NCBI RefSeq assembly: GCF_900312815.1
Contig: NZ_OMPE01000008.1
Location: forward strand, 558,001-622,000
Direction: 5' to 3'
DNA from: Aquimarina sp. AU474
GTDB taxonomy: Bacteria > Bacteroidota > Bacteroidia > Flavobacteriales > Flavobacteriaceae
DNA: 64,000 bases
Below the pieces are notes generated by a model. That model did not search any database. It saw only the letters and a program-made list of their open reading frames with translations, and had not been told where the DNA came from. Shown here in pieces: positions 25,793 through 34,287 of this stretch. The translations under genes and the position numbers were made by a program. The stretch's first letter is position 1, and the number at the start of each line of letters is the position of its first letter.

Positions 25793-27421
25793 ATGGATAT
25801 AAACTTCAACAAGAACGAAGATCATAATAAATTACTAGTATCAGAACTACGTCAGAAGTTTGCTAAAGTAAAACTTGGAGGAGGCGAAAAACGAATTGAA
25901 AAACTACATGCCAAAGGCAAAATGACGGCTAGAGAACGAATTGAATATCTATTAGATAACGATTCGAAATGTATCGAAATTGGTGCTTTTGCCGGTGAGA
26001 ATATGTATGAAGAACATGGAGGTTGTCCTAGTGGTGGTGTCGTAGTTAAAATAGGTTATGTTAGTGGCAAACAATGTATTGTGGTTGCCAATGATGCTAC
26101 TGTAAAAGCTGGAGCTTGGTTCCCTATTACTGGAAAGAAAAACCTAAGAGCTCAAGAATTATCGATTGAAAACAAATTACCCATTATATATCTTGTAGAT
26201 AGTGCCGGTGTATATCTTCCTATGCAAGATGAGATTTTTCCTGACAAGGAACATTTTGGTAGAATTTTTCGTAACAATGCTGTAATGAGTAGCATGGGGA
26301 TTACTCAAATATCTGCAGTTATGGGTAGTTGTGTTGCAGGAGGAGCTTATCTACCAATTATGAGTGATGAAGCGCTGATTGTAGATAAAACAGGAAGTAT
26401 TTTCTTGGCTGGTAGTTATTTGGTAAAAGCGGCTATTGGCGAAACTATTGATAATGAAACTTTGGGTGGTGCAACTACACATTGTGAAGTCTCTGGTGTT
26501 ACCGACTATAAAGCCAAAGATGATAAAGATGCTTTAGATACCATAAAAAATGTAATGTCTAAGATCGGAGATTTTGAAAAAGCTGGTTTTAACCGGGCGA
26601 AACCATCAAAACCCAAAGAAAACCCCGAAGAAATATATGGAATTCTACCTAAGGCCAGAAATGAACAATATGATATGATGAAAATCATTAGTCGTCTTGT
26701 TGATGATTCTGATTTTGAAGAATATAAAGCTGGATATGGTCAAACAATTATAACCGGTTATGCTAGAATTGATGGTTGGGCTGTAGGTATTGTAGCAAAT
26801 CAAAGAAAAATTGTTAAAACCAAAAAAGGTGAAATGCAATTTGGTGGAGTTATCTATTCTGATTCTGCGGATAAGGCTACTCGTTTTATTGCTAATTGTA
26901 ACCAAAAGAAAATTCCTTTGGTGTTTTTACAAGATGTAACTGGTTTTATGGTAGGTAGTAAAAGTGAACACGGAGGAATCATAAAAGATGGTGCTAAAAT
27001 GGTTAATGCCGTAAGTAATAGTGTAGTTCCAAAATTTACGATAGTAGTAGGTAATTCTTATGGGGCTGGTAATTATGCTATGTGTGGTAAAGCTTATGAC
27101 CCTAGGTTGATATACGCTTGGCCAAGTGCTGAGCTGGCGGTTATGGGAGGTGCTCAAGCGGCAAAAGTATTGTTACAAATAGAAACAGCTTCACTAAAGA
27201 AAAAAGGAGAAAAATTATCCGAAGAAGATGAAAAAGCTCTTTACGATAAAATAAAAGCTCGTTATGACCGACAAATTTCACCCTATTATGCAGCTGCACG
27301 AATATGGACAGACGGGATAATTGATCCTATGGATACAAGAACGGTTATTTCTATGGGGATAGAAGCCGCTAACCACGCTCCTATCGAAAAGAAGTTTAAT
27401 CTGGGGATTATCCAGGTATAA
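25793..27421 (+). CDS. Acyl-CoA carboxylase beta subunit (carboxyltransferase)
   Basis: A 542-residue carboxyltransferase that moves CO2 from biotin to an acyl-CoA. It has both crotonase-like halves; AGGAYLPIMSDE and GNSYGAGNYAMCGKAYDPR are the oxyanion-loop regions, and KMTARERIEYLLD is the family N-terminus. Features such as PSGGVVVKIGYVSG and FLQDVTGFMVG resemble methylcrotonyl- or geranyl-CoA carboxylase beta subunits more than propionyl-CoA ones, but acyl specificity is uncertain. The biotin-carrying alpha subunit is not adjacent. A histidine kinase gene starts 12 bases downstream on the same strand, probably by chance proximity or read-through. Confidence 0.9.
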   Translation: MDINFNKNEDHNKLLVSELRQKFAKVKLGGGEKRIEKLHAKGKMTARERIEYLLDNDSKCIEIGAFAGENMYEEHGGCPSGGVVVKIGYVSGKQCIVVANDATVKAGAWFPITGKKNLRAQELSIENKLPIIYLVDSAGVYLPMQDEIFPDKEHFGRIFRNNAVMSSMGITQISAVMGSCVAGGAYLPIMSDEALIVDKTGSIFLAGSYLVKAAIGETIDNETLGGATTHCEVSGVTDYKAKDDKDALDTIKNVMSKIGDFEKAGFNRAKPSKPKENPEEIYGILPKARNEQYDMMKIISRLVDDSDFEEYKAGYGQTIITGYARIDGWAVGIVANQRKIVKTKKGEMQFGGVIYSDSADKATRFIANCNQKKIPLVFLQDVTGFMVGSKSEHGGIIKDGAKMVNAVSNSVVPKFTIVVGNSYGAGNYAMCGKAYDPRLIYAWPSAELAVMGGAQAAKVLLQIETASLKKKGEKLSEEDEKALYDKIKARYDRQISPYYAAARIWTDGIIDPMDTRTVISMGIEAANHAPIEKKFNLGIIQV

Positions 27422-27433
27422 TTAAATAGATTA

Positions 27434-29275
27434 ATGAAAATTTCACACATACTCTTAGTTTGTTTATTACTTGTCGGTACATATAAAATAAGCGCACAAT
27501 CTAATGAAGAAAAGGCTAAAGAAATTGAACAAAATCTAATACGATCAAAAGAATTACTACAAAAAAATGTAGATAGTTCTATGTTTTACTCTGATAAGGC
27601 TTTACAACTGTCTAAATCTATAAGCAACGATACATTAGTAGCTAAATCTTATTTACAAAAAAGTAGTGTATTGATTATAAAGGGTGGATTTGAACAAGCC
27701 GATTCTTTGCTTCAAAATAATCTTCAAGCAAAAGAACTTCCTGTACATATCGAAGGACAAACCTGGCATAACTTAGGAACCATTGAATATTACAAGCAAG
27801 ATTTCCACAAAGCCTTAGATATATATCTAAAAGCTGCCAAAGTGCTCGAAAAAGCCAATAATTCTAAACAATTAGTAAATACGTATACAAATATTGGTTC
27901 TATCAATGCTGCTTTAAAGAATTTTAAAAATGCTCAAATATATCTAGAAAGAGCACTTCCGTTAAGTGATTTTAATGAAGTATTAAGATTGCAAATTTTG
28001 GTCAACTTAAGTACGATTTATAAAGAGCAAAAATTATTCAAAAAATATGAGAGTAGTGTGTTTGAAGCTGAGCAATTAGGCTTAAAGTACAATGCAAAAA
28101 GAATCCTTTCTGTTGTTTACACCAACCTTTCTACATATTATACCGAGGAAGGAACCGATTATGATAAGGCACTTTATTATGGTAAAAAAAGTGTGTCTTT
28201 AAAAAAAGAGCTCAACCTGACCCAGACATTGGATGTCGCATATAATAACCTTGGGCACTCTTTTCTCAAGAAAGGAGAATATCATAAAGCCATTGCATAT
28301 CTAGATAGTGCAAAACCTAGTTCTAAAGGAATTTTAAGATCTTATGTTTTTAATAATCTAAAAGAGTCATATATTGGACTAAAAGATTATAAAAAAGCAA
28401 TGTATTATGCTGATTTAAAAGATGAAGTAAAAGATTCTCTAACTAATGCAAAACAAAAAGAGAAAGTTGCAGAACTAACAGAAAAATTTGAGTCTGAGAA
28501 AAAACAACAGCAAATCGATGTTTTGGATGCTCAAAACGAGGTGCAAGCACTTACCATCAAACAACAAAAATACATATTATTAGTATTGGGAATAATTGGA
28601 GTTTTAGTACTTATATTGAGCTATTTTGGGTTTAAAAATTATAAAACCAAACAACAACTAAATACGGTTTTATTGCAGCAAAAACTTAGGAAAACCCAAC
28701 TTAATCCTCATTTTTTGTTTAATGCTTTACAAAGTATTCAAAATTTTATTTATCAAAACGACAAAGAAAAATCTGGAGCTTACTTAGCCAGCTATTCAAA
28801 ATTAATTAGATTAATTCTAGAAAAATCCGACGACAACTTTATTTGTGTTGGAGATGATAAATTGGCTCTAGAATCCTATTTAAATTTACAGCAATTAACC
28901 CACAATAATTCTTTTGAATATCAAATAGACATGGGAGAAAATGTAATCGAAGATTTCGATCAAATCCCTTCTCTTATCACGCAACCTTTTGTAGAAAATG
29001 CTATTTTACATGGACTTAAAGACATTAACCAAGGTGTTATTAATGTCAATTATTATAAAGAAAATGATGCATTATGTGTTTCTATTTCTGATAACGGAAA
29101 AGGGATTCAAGATAAAAAAGAAGATTCAAGAAAGCTTCATAAATCAATGAGTATGGGTATTATAAAAGAACAATTGAAAAATTTAAATCGAACTTCTAAA
29201 AGCTTTGAAGGTGATATTTCGATTAATTCATCAGATAAGGGAACTAAGGTTATTTTAAGTTTTACAGCCGCTTAA
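27434..29275 (+). CDS. TPR-containing LytS-type sensor histidine kinase
   Basis: A 613-residue membrane kinase. A signal peptide (to about residue 21, YKISAQ) precedes a periplasmic array of tetratricopeptide repeats (about 25-330), a coiled coil (about 335-370), one membrane helix (about 380-398) and a His_kinase-family core. The phosphorylated His lies in TQLNPHFLFNALQS; the ATPase N-box is QPFVENAILHGL and the G-box SISDNGKGI. TPR-sensor LytS kinases are common in Flavobacteriia and pair with LytTR regulators; the partner gene follows 25 bases downstream. The signal sensed is unknown. Confidence 0.92.
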   Translation: MKISHILLVCLLLVGTYKISAQSNEEKAKEIEQNLIRSKELLQKNVDSSMFYSDKALQLSKSISNDTLVAKSYLQKSSVLIIKGGFEQADSLLQNNLQAKELPVHIEGQTWHNLGTIEYYKQDFHKALDIYLKAAKVLEKANNSKQLVNTYTNIGSINAALKNFKNAQIYLERALPLSDFNEVLRLQILVNLSTIYKEQKLFKKYESSVFEAEQLGLKYNAKRILSVVYTNLSTYYTEEGTDYDKALYYGKKSVSLKKELNLTQTLDVAYNNLGHSFLKKGEYHKAIAYLDSAKPSSKGILRSYVFNNLKESYIGLKDYKKAMYYADLKDEVKDSLTNAKQKEKVAELTEKFESEKKQQQIDVLDAQNEVQALTIKQQKYILLVLGIIGVLVLILSYFGFKNYKTKQQLNTVLLQQKLRKTQLNPHFLFNALQSIQNFIYQNDKEKSGAYLASYSKLIRLILEKSDDNFICVGDDKLALESYLNLQQLTHNNSFEYQIDMGENVIEDFDQIPSLITQPFVENAILHGLKDINQGVINVNYYKENDALCVSISDNGKGIQDKKEDSRKLHKSMSMGIIKEQLKNLNRTSKSFEGDISINSSDKGTKVILSFTAA

Positions 29276-29300
29276 AAAATATGTATAGTATCTTTATCTC

Positions 29301-30053
29301 ATGACCAATCGTATTACTTGTTTTATTGTAGAGGATGATCCTCAAGCTCTTTTTTATGTTTCTTCTATTATTGAACAATATGGAGGTATTGATATTTTGG
29401 GTAACGCAGATACGATTAACAAAGCATCAAGCCTTGTAAAAAAACTTTCTCCAGATTTTATAATACTAGATGTCTTCCTTAAGGATGGTAATGCATTTGA
29501 GTTTTTGGAATTTTTTGACCAAATACAATTCAAAATTATCTTTACTACCTCATTTGCCAAATACGCTTTAGAAGCTTTTAAGTTTAGTGCTATAGATTAT
29601 CTACTAAAACCTTACGAAGAAAGAGAAATGGTTGTAGCCTTAGATAAAATCACTACAGACAAACTTAAGGATAGTTATCAATTACAATTAAATACGCTAT
29701 TACAAAATTTCGCAAATAAACAAGAGCCTAAGAAAATAGTACTCAAAAATGCTGATACGATAAATATTGTAAGTACTGGGGATATCCTATATGCCAAATC
29801 AGATAATAATTACACTACATTTTTACTCACCAATGGGAAGGAAATACTGGTTTCTAAACCCTTAAAATCTTTTGACGAAAAACTGTCTCCGCATAATTTT
29901 TTTCGGGTACATCAAAGTTTTTTAATAAACCTTTTACATGTTTCGGCATTTCATAAACGTAATGAAGAAGTTATTCTAAATCAAAAACATAAAATCCCTG
30001 TGGCTCAAAGTCGCAAAAAGAGTTTAATTGATTATATAGAACGACATTTATAG
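29301..30053 (+). CDS. LytTR family response regulator
   Basis: A 250-residue two-component regulator. The receiver domain (about 5-120) has acidic residues Glu11-Asp12-Asp13, phosphoacceptor Asp57 in FIILDVFLKDG and Lys in YLLKPYE. A LytTR DNA-binding domain (about 145-250) includes YAKSDNNYTTFLL and FFRVHQSFLINL. It is the cognate partner of the upstream TPR kinase and should bind direct repeats at target promoters. Its targets are not evident in this window. Confidence 0.93.
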   Translation: MTNRITCFIVEDDPQALFYVSSIIEQYGGIDILGNADTINKASSLVKKLSPDFIILDVFLKDGNAFEFLEFFDQIQFKIIFTTSFAKYALEAFKFSAIDYLLKPYEEREMVVALDKITTDKLKDSYQLQLNTLLQNFANKQEPKKIVLKNADTINIVSTGDILYAKSDNNYTTFLLTNGKEILVSKPLKSFDEKLSPHNFFRVHQSFLINLLHVSAFHKRNEEVILNQKHKIPVAQSRKKSLIDYIERHL

Positions 30054-30185
30054 AATTCTCGTTACACCCTATTCATTACTAAAAATACCTCTACGAATTC
30101 TCATTTACTCAAAAACGCTTTGTTATTAGGTGTAATTTAGTTCATAGAACTAATTTTTTACACAAATCAAAACAATAAAAAAGTA

Positions 30186-30818
30186 ATGAAAAAAACAATC
30201 ATCACTGTGGGTATGATCTTTTTATTCTTTTCATGCGGAAAAGATAAACAAAAGGAAGAAGGTGGAGGTTTAATGGATATGATTGAGGGGGTATCTGATT
30301 TAAACAAAATGGCCAAAGAAGCCGAAAAAATTGAAGAAGAAAATGAAAAACTGGTCACCACCATTCCTATTTCTAATGAAGCTTTAAAAAGCATGCTTCC
30401 CGAAAGTTTATTAGGACACTCCAGAAAGAAATTTTCTGTAGGAAACCAGTTTATGCCTGATGTAGCCATGGGTGAAGCTGAATATGAAAAAGAAAACGGA
30501 GATATAATCTCTTTATCTATTATTGATGGTGCAGGTGAAACAGGAAGTGCAATGGTTACTTTGGCTCGTTTAAGTTTTGCCAGGGATTTTGAAGAACAAA
30601 GTGATCGAGGGTATAGAAAATCAACCACAATCAATGGTTATAAAGCTGTAGAAGAAGTTGAAAAAGATGATTACTCTGATGCCGAAGATGCCAAAATCGA
30701 TCTTATGGTCGCCAATAGATTCTTGATTTCTGTCGAAGGGCAAAATATGTCTGTAAATCAATTAAAAAAAGCAGTAGATGAACTGGATTTAAAAAGTCTA
30801 GAACAAAAAGCTAACTAG
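30186..30818 (+). CDS. Hypothetical lipoprotein
   Basis: A 210-residue lipoprotein (signal MKKTIITVGMIFLFFSCGKD, Cys18) with a glycine patch and a helical charged segment (MAKEAEKIEEENEKL) before a compact alpha/beta domain containing MGEAEYEKENGDIISLSI and SMVTLARLSFARD. No family is recognised. It is the first of four plus-strand genes for small envelope proteins (to 32731), possibly a loose operon. Its fold may be of the PsbP/DUF-type lipid-associated kind, but that is speculative. Confidence 0.7.
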   Translation: MKKTIITVGMIFLFFSCGKDKQKEEGGGLMDMIEGVSDLNKMAKEAEKIEEENEKLVTTIPISNEALKSMLPESLLGHSRKKFSVGNQFMPDVAMGEAEYEKENGDIISLSIIDGAGETGSAMVTLARLSFARDFEEQSDRGYRKSTTINGYKAVEEVEKDDYSDAEDAKIDLMVANRFLISVEGQNMSVNQLKKAVDELDLKSLEQKAN

Positions 30819-30918
30819 CTTAATCACTTATAGTTTAATTATTACTTGTGAATAACTGAATTATTACCATTACAAAGGAAAAATGAAAACATTAAAAGTA
30901 TATTCAATACATATAAAT

Positions 30919-31620
30919 ATGAAAAAGATACTATCCATATTATCAATATGTCTCTTATTTTCTACATTTCAGTCATGCTATGTCATGAAAAAATCAGATC
31001 AGTTTTTTGGAATTGAAACATCTACCAACAATACGTTATATCTAATTGATATTTCTGGTAGTATGGAAGGAATAGATGAAGGTTCTATTAAAGATCAAGT
31101 AATGCGTGAGGCAGGAAATAAGGCTGGGAATATAGTAAGTAATACCATTGGTGGAAAAATTGGTAGTATTCTTGGCAAGCAAGTAACCAAACAAGCTACC
31201 AAATTAGGGGCTGTAAAACGAAAACTGATTCCAGCCATCAAAGGATTACCTGATGGTAAGAAATTTGCCGTTTTTGCTTATAACAATGATGTTACCAAGC
31301 AAACTGCAGAACTTAGAATCGCAAGCAATATGTCAAGAACATCGGCTAATATTTTTGTTGAGAATTTAAAAGCAAGTGGCGGTACCAATACTGCCAAAGG
31401 TTTGGTTGAAGCATTATCTACTCCAGGTGTTCAAGAAATCGTATTAATGAGTGATGGATTACCCAATGGCGGTCCTCAAGCTGTTTTGGAAGAAATAAGA
31501 AGAGTTAATACCAACAATGTTATCATTCATACCATAGCATTTGGGGAAGATGCAGATCATAATTTTATGCGCACTCTAGCTCAGGAAAATAATGGCACAT
31601 TTATTACTTCAAAAATGTAA
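30919..31620 (+). CDS. VWA domain-containing lipoprotein
   Basis: The start at 30919 (MKKILSILSICLLFSTFQSC) gives a clean lipoprotein signal with Cys20; an ATG at 30883 would add 12 residues and spoil it. The mature protein of about 214 residues is a single von Willebrand factor A domain. The MIDAS motif is DISGSMEG with the Thr in SGGTNTAKG and the Asp in LMSDGLPNG, so metal-dependent ligand binding should be intact. An unusual helical, glycine-rich insertion follows the DxSxS motif (EAGNKAGNIVSNTIGGK). It lies between two exported proteins on the same strand. The ligand is unknown. Confidence 0.88.
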   Translation: MKKILSILSICLLFSTFQSCYVMKKSDQFFGIETSTNNTLYLIDISGSMEGIDEGSIKDQVMREAGNKAGNIVSNTIGGKIGSILGKQVTKQATKLGAVKRKLIPAIKGLPDGKKFAVFAYNNDVTKQTAELRIASNMSRTSANIFVENLKASGGTNTAKGLVEALSTPGVQEIVLMSDGLPNGGPQAVLEEIRRVNTNNVIIHTIAFGEDADHNFMRTLAQENNGTFITSKM

Positions 31621-31624
31621 CAAA

Positions 31625-32332
31625 ATGAATTATAACCTATTACAAAAAATAACTCTTTCAATAGTATTTTTAGGTATTACATTATCGTCTCAGGCGCAAC
31701 AGTGTAATGCTGTCCCTTTTATGAAAAAAGGAGCCATTCTAGAGTATACTGACTATAATAAAAAAGGGAAAGCTCAAAATACTACAAAACATGAAACCTT
31801 AAGTATTTCAGGGTCTAATGATGTCCTCGAAGCTGTGATAAAAGCAACGGTTACAGATTTAAAAAAGAAAGACCCTTTTAGCACAGAGTATAAGGCCAAT
31901 TGTAATAAAGGTTTATTTAGTATAGATATGCTTCGATTCTTTAGTCTAGATCAACTTGCGCAACATGATAAAAGTAATATTAGCTTAAAATTAGATGGGG
32001 ACGTTCTAGAATTTCCTGGTGGTATGAAACCAGGGGATGCTCTTAATGATGGCACTTTATCAATAAAAGTAAATAGTGACAGTTTTACCTTAGTTACATT
32101 AACCTTTAAAGTATTTAACCGGGAGATCGTTGGCGAAGAATCTATTACCACGCCAGCGGGAACCTATAAGTGCCAAAAAGTTACATTTGATTTCGAATCT
32201 AAATTTGGTATTTTAAACATAAAAGGAAAAGGTGTAGAATGGTATTATAATGACGCAGTGGTAGTACGATCAGAATCATATAACAAAAAAGGAAAAATGA
32301 TCGCATATCACGAGTTAACAGGAATACAATAA
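31625..32332 (+). CDS. Exported TapB-like/DUF3108-like protein
   Basis: The ATG at 31625, four bases after the VWA stop, gives a good signal peptide (MNYNLLQKITLSIVFLGI... to SSQAQ); an earlier ATG at 31592 lies inside the VWA gene and is less likely. The mature part of about 210 residues is beta-rich (GAILEYTDYNKKGKAQNT, ITTPAGTYKCQKVTFDF, WYYNDAVVVRSESYNKKGK), the pattern of the TapB/DUF3108 group of periplasmic proteins. The close spacing suggests translational coupling with the VWA lipoprotein. Role unknown. Confidence 0.7.
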   Translation: MNYNLLQKITLSIVFLGITLSSQAQQCNAVPFMKKGAILEYTDYNKKGKAQNTTKHETLSISGSNDVLEAVIKATVTDLKKKDPFSTEYKANCNKGLFSIDMLRFFSLDQLAQHDKSNISLKLDGDVLEFPGGMKPGDALNDGTLSIKVNSDSFTLVTLTFKVFNREIVGEESITTPAGTYKCQKVTFDFESKFGILNIKGKGVEWYYNDAVVVRSESYNKKGKMIAYHELTGIQ

Positions 32333-32419
32333 ACTTAAATAACAAAAAGTAATACATGTCTGAATATGCCAAAAAAGGACATTAAATCGAAGTAGGCAAT
32401 ATCTTTAAAAATATAAATT

Positions 32420-32731
32420 ATGATAGTATGGTCTGGCAGAGGGTTTCTCTCTGTATTAGTGCTAGCCTTAGTCTTATTTGCTCTAACCTCTTTTTTGCCA
32501 GAAGAGCAAAATAATATGGCATTTGCAATTAGTCTTTTTACATCTGCAATTTTTAGTTGGTTTATGGGTAAAAAATGGAACGAACCTAATGGAAAAACTT
32601 TAGTTGATAAAGAAACAGGACAAGAGGTTATATTAAAACCAAATCACAGCTTATTCTGGATAAAAATGCAATATTGGGGATTTATATTTGGAGCACTAGG
32701 AATATTTATGTTGGTCAAACAATACATGTAG
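32420..32731 (+). CDS. Small membrane protein, hypothetical
   Basis: A 103-residue protein with three hydrophobic helices (about 6-25, 31-47 and 82-98) and a polar central loop (WNEPNGKTLVDKETGQEVI). The loop-in-membrane pattern with KPNHSLFWIKMQYWG before the last helix is seen in small Bacteroidota membrane proteins of unknown role. It ends the plus-strand group and is followed by a bidirectional hairpin. Confidence 0.7.
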   Translation: MIVWSGRGFLSVLVLALVLFALTSFLPEEQNNMAFAISLFTSAIFSWFMGKKWNEPNGKTLVDKETGQEVILKPNHSLFWIKMQYWGFIFGALGIFMLVKQYM

Positions 32732-32815
32732 TTAATGCTCCATTTTCTGAAAAGAATCTAGTTCAATTGCTTTTGATAATAAACTAAATATAGGTGTACA
32801 TGTAAATATTTATAC

Positions 32816-32844
32816 AAAAGGGTTTTCTTTATGAAGACCCTTTT
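32816..32844. terminator. Bidirectional hairpin between convergent genes
   Basis: AAAAGGGT-TTTC, loop TTTAT, GAAG-ACCCTTTT forms a 12-pair stem with one G-T wobble. A/T runs flank both sides, so it can terminate the plus-strand gene ending at 32731 and the M24 peptidase gene, whose stop lies at its edge. Confidence 0.65.
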
Positions 32845-34159
32845 ATCTTTTGGGTATGGTGATTAACTTTGTTTGTCTTTGGTTTACATATCGAAATCCT
32901 TCGGGTCCCCAAAAACCAGCCTCTTCTAACATAATACGTATGTCTTTTTTCCATTCGGGAATAGAAACGGTAGTATTTAACTCAATAGCATATACAGTGT
33001 TTTCGTATAGTGGATAATCTCCTGTACCAGAAACTCCTTCTTGAGAATCCCACATTCCGATTGTAGGGCCAGACGAATGACCAAACAATCCAAGCGGATG
33101 CGTATAAATGGCAGGGGTAAGACCCTCTGCCCTTCCCTGATCTAGGGATTTTAATAAAATTTCATTTCCCGTTTTACCGGTTTCAAAGTTACCAGTAAAC
33201 ACATCTTGTACACGATTACCATCTGCGAATGCTTTATCCAAAAATTCTGGAGAGGATGTTTCGTTATTCCTAAGAATATATGCATGTTGTTGGCAATCTG
33301 TATTTAATCTTAGATAGGTAATCCCAAAATCACAATGAATCAAATCGCCTGGTCTAATAACTTTATCTTTGGGTCTATCCGAAAACGAAACGATATGACT
33401 CTGTAAAGTTTCTCCTGATCGTTGAATATCTACAGTAGGATGAAACCATGTTTTTAAACCCATATCTGTAACTTTTTGTCTTAACCACCAAACTACATCA
33501 TCTGTTGTCGTCGTACCGGGTTTAACTACACTTGTACTAAATGCTTCGGCAATAATATCATGAGTAATTTTTACAAGTTCACTATATAGCTCCATCTCTT
33601 GAGCTGTTCGGGTTTCTACCCAAGCAATAGCCAATTTTTCTGCAGAGGTAACCCTAGGCTTATACTCCGCGGGTAAAACTTTCATAAATGCTTCATAATC
33701 CGTTTTTACAATGCCATCTACGATCCCAAAATTTTCCGAAAAATTTATTCCTATTTTATCAGGATTTCTTTCAGAAATGATATCTACCAATGCTTTCCAT
33801 TGATCAGGTTGTTTCTCTTTATCCCAAGCAGATTCAATGTTTTTACCAACATTATATCTTGCAACTGCTAATTTTTCTATTGTATTTTTCTTCTTATTTC
33901 TATAAAAAACCAAAATAGTTCTTCTCCTTGCATTAAGCCATGTAGAAGGTAACATGGTTTTAAGAACAGGATCTTCATTATATTCTCTAGAAATCAAAAT
34001 CCACATATCAAACTCGGTTCTATCCATTAATTGAGGTAGTAGAGTATTAAAACGATCAACCAGAATCATATCTATAGCTGCTGCTCTTTCCTTTTGTTGA
34101 AGAATCTGAGCCTGAGAAAAATAACTGAAGAATACGAGTAAAACAAGAAGCTTTTTCAT
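32843..34159 (-). CDS. M24 family metallopeptidase (Xaa-Pro aminopeptidase-like)
   Basis: The start at 34159 (MKKLLVLLVFFSYFSQAQ) gives a standard signal peptide; the upstream ATG at 34201 adds 14 non-hydrophobic residues. The mature exported protein of about 420 residues has a creatinase-type N-terminal domain and a pita-bread catalytic domain. Metal ligands are visible: Asp in IHCDFGITY and in RLNTD, His in LGLFGHSSGP, Glu in AIELNTTV and Glu in IMLEEAG. It removes N-terminal residues, probably ahead of proline, from periplasmic peptides. It is preceded by a VWA gene on the same strand. Confidence 0.9.
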   Translation of the reverse strand: MKKLLVLLVFFSYFSQAQILQQKERAAAIDMILVDRFNTLLPQLMDRTEFDMWILISREYNEDPVLKTMLPSTWLNARRRTILVFYRNKKKNTIEKLAVARYNVGKNIESAWDKEKQPDQWKALVDIISERNPDKIGINFSENFGIVDGIVKTDYEAFMKVLPAEYKPRVTSAEKLAIAWVETRTAQEMELYSELVKITHDIIAEAFSTSVVKPGTTTTDDVVWWLRQKVTDMGLKTWFHPTVDIQRSGETLQSHIVSFSDRPKDKVIRPGDLIHCDFGITYLRLNTDCQQHAYILRNNETSSPEFLDKAFADGNRVQDVFTGNFETGKTGNEILLKSLDQGRAEGLTPAIYTHPLGLFGHSSGPTIGMWDSQEGVSGTGDYPLYENTVYAIELNTTVSIPEWKKDIRIMLEEAGFWGPEGFRYVNQRQTKLITIPKR

Positions 34160-34214
34160 TGGGTATATGTATTGTTGTGTGATGAGTTTATTTAAGCGCA
34201 ACTAAAAGTATTAT

Positions 34215-34250
34215 AAAAAAGAGACACCTGCAACAATGCAGATATCTCTT
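34215..34250 (-). terminator. Terminator of plug/VWA protein gene
   Basis: On the minus strand, AAGAGA-TAT-CTGCA-TTGT-TGCAG-GTG-TCTCTT followed by a T run gives two stems separated by a 3x3 internal loop. It lies 38 bases after the stop at 34288 and before the M24 gene start, so the two minus-strand genes are probably separate transcripts. Confidence 0.6.
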
Positions 34251-34287
34251 CTTGAATTAACCTACTCTAACGATTTAATCCTTATAT

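Noticed and set aside
30167..30634. 155-codon frame antisense to the lipoprotein at 30186
   Set aside because: Ser/Pro-rich shadow with no start context; the plus-strand lipoprotein has a convincing signal peptide.
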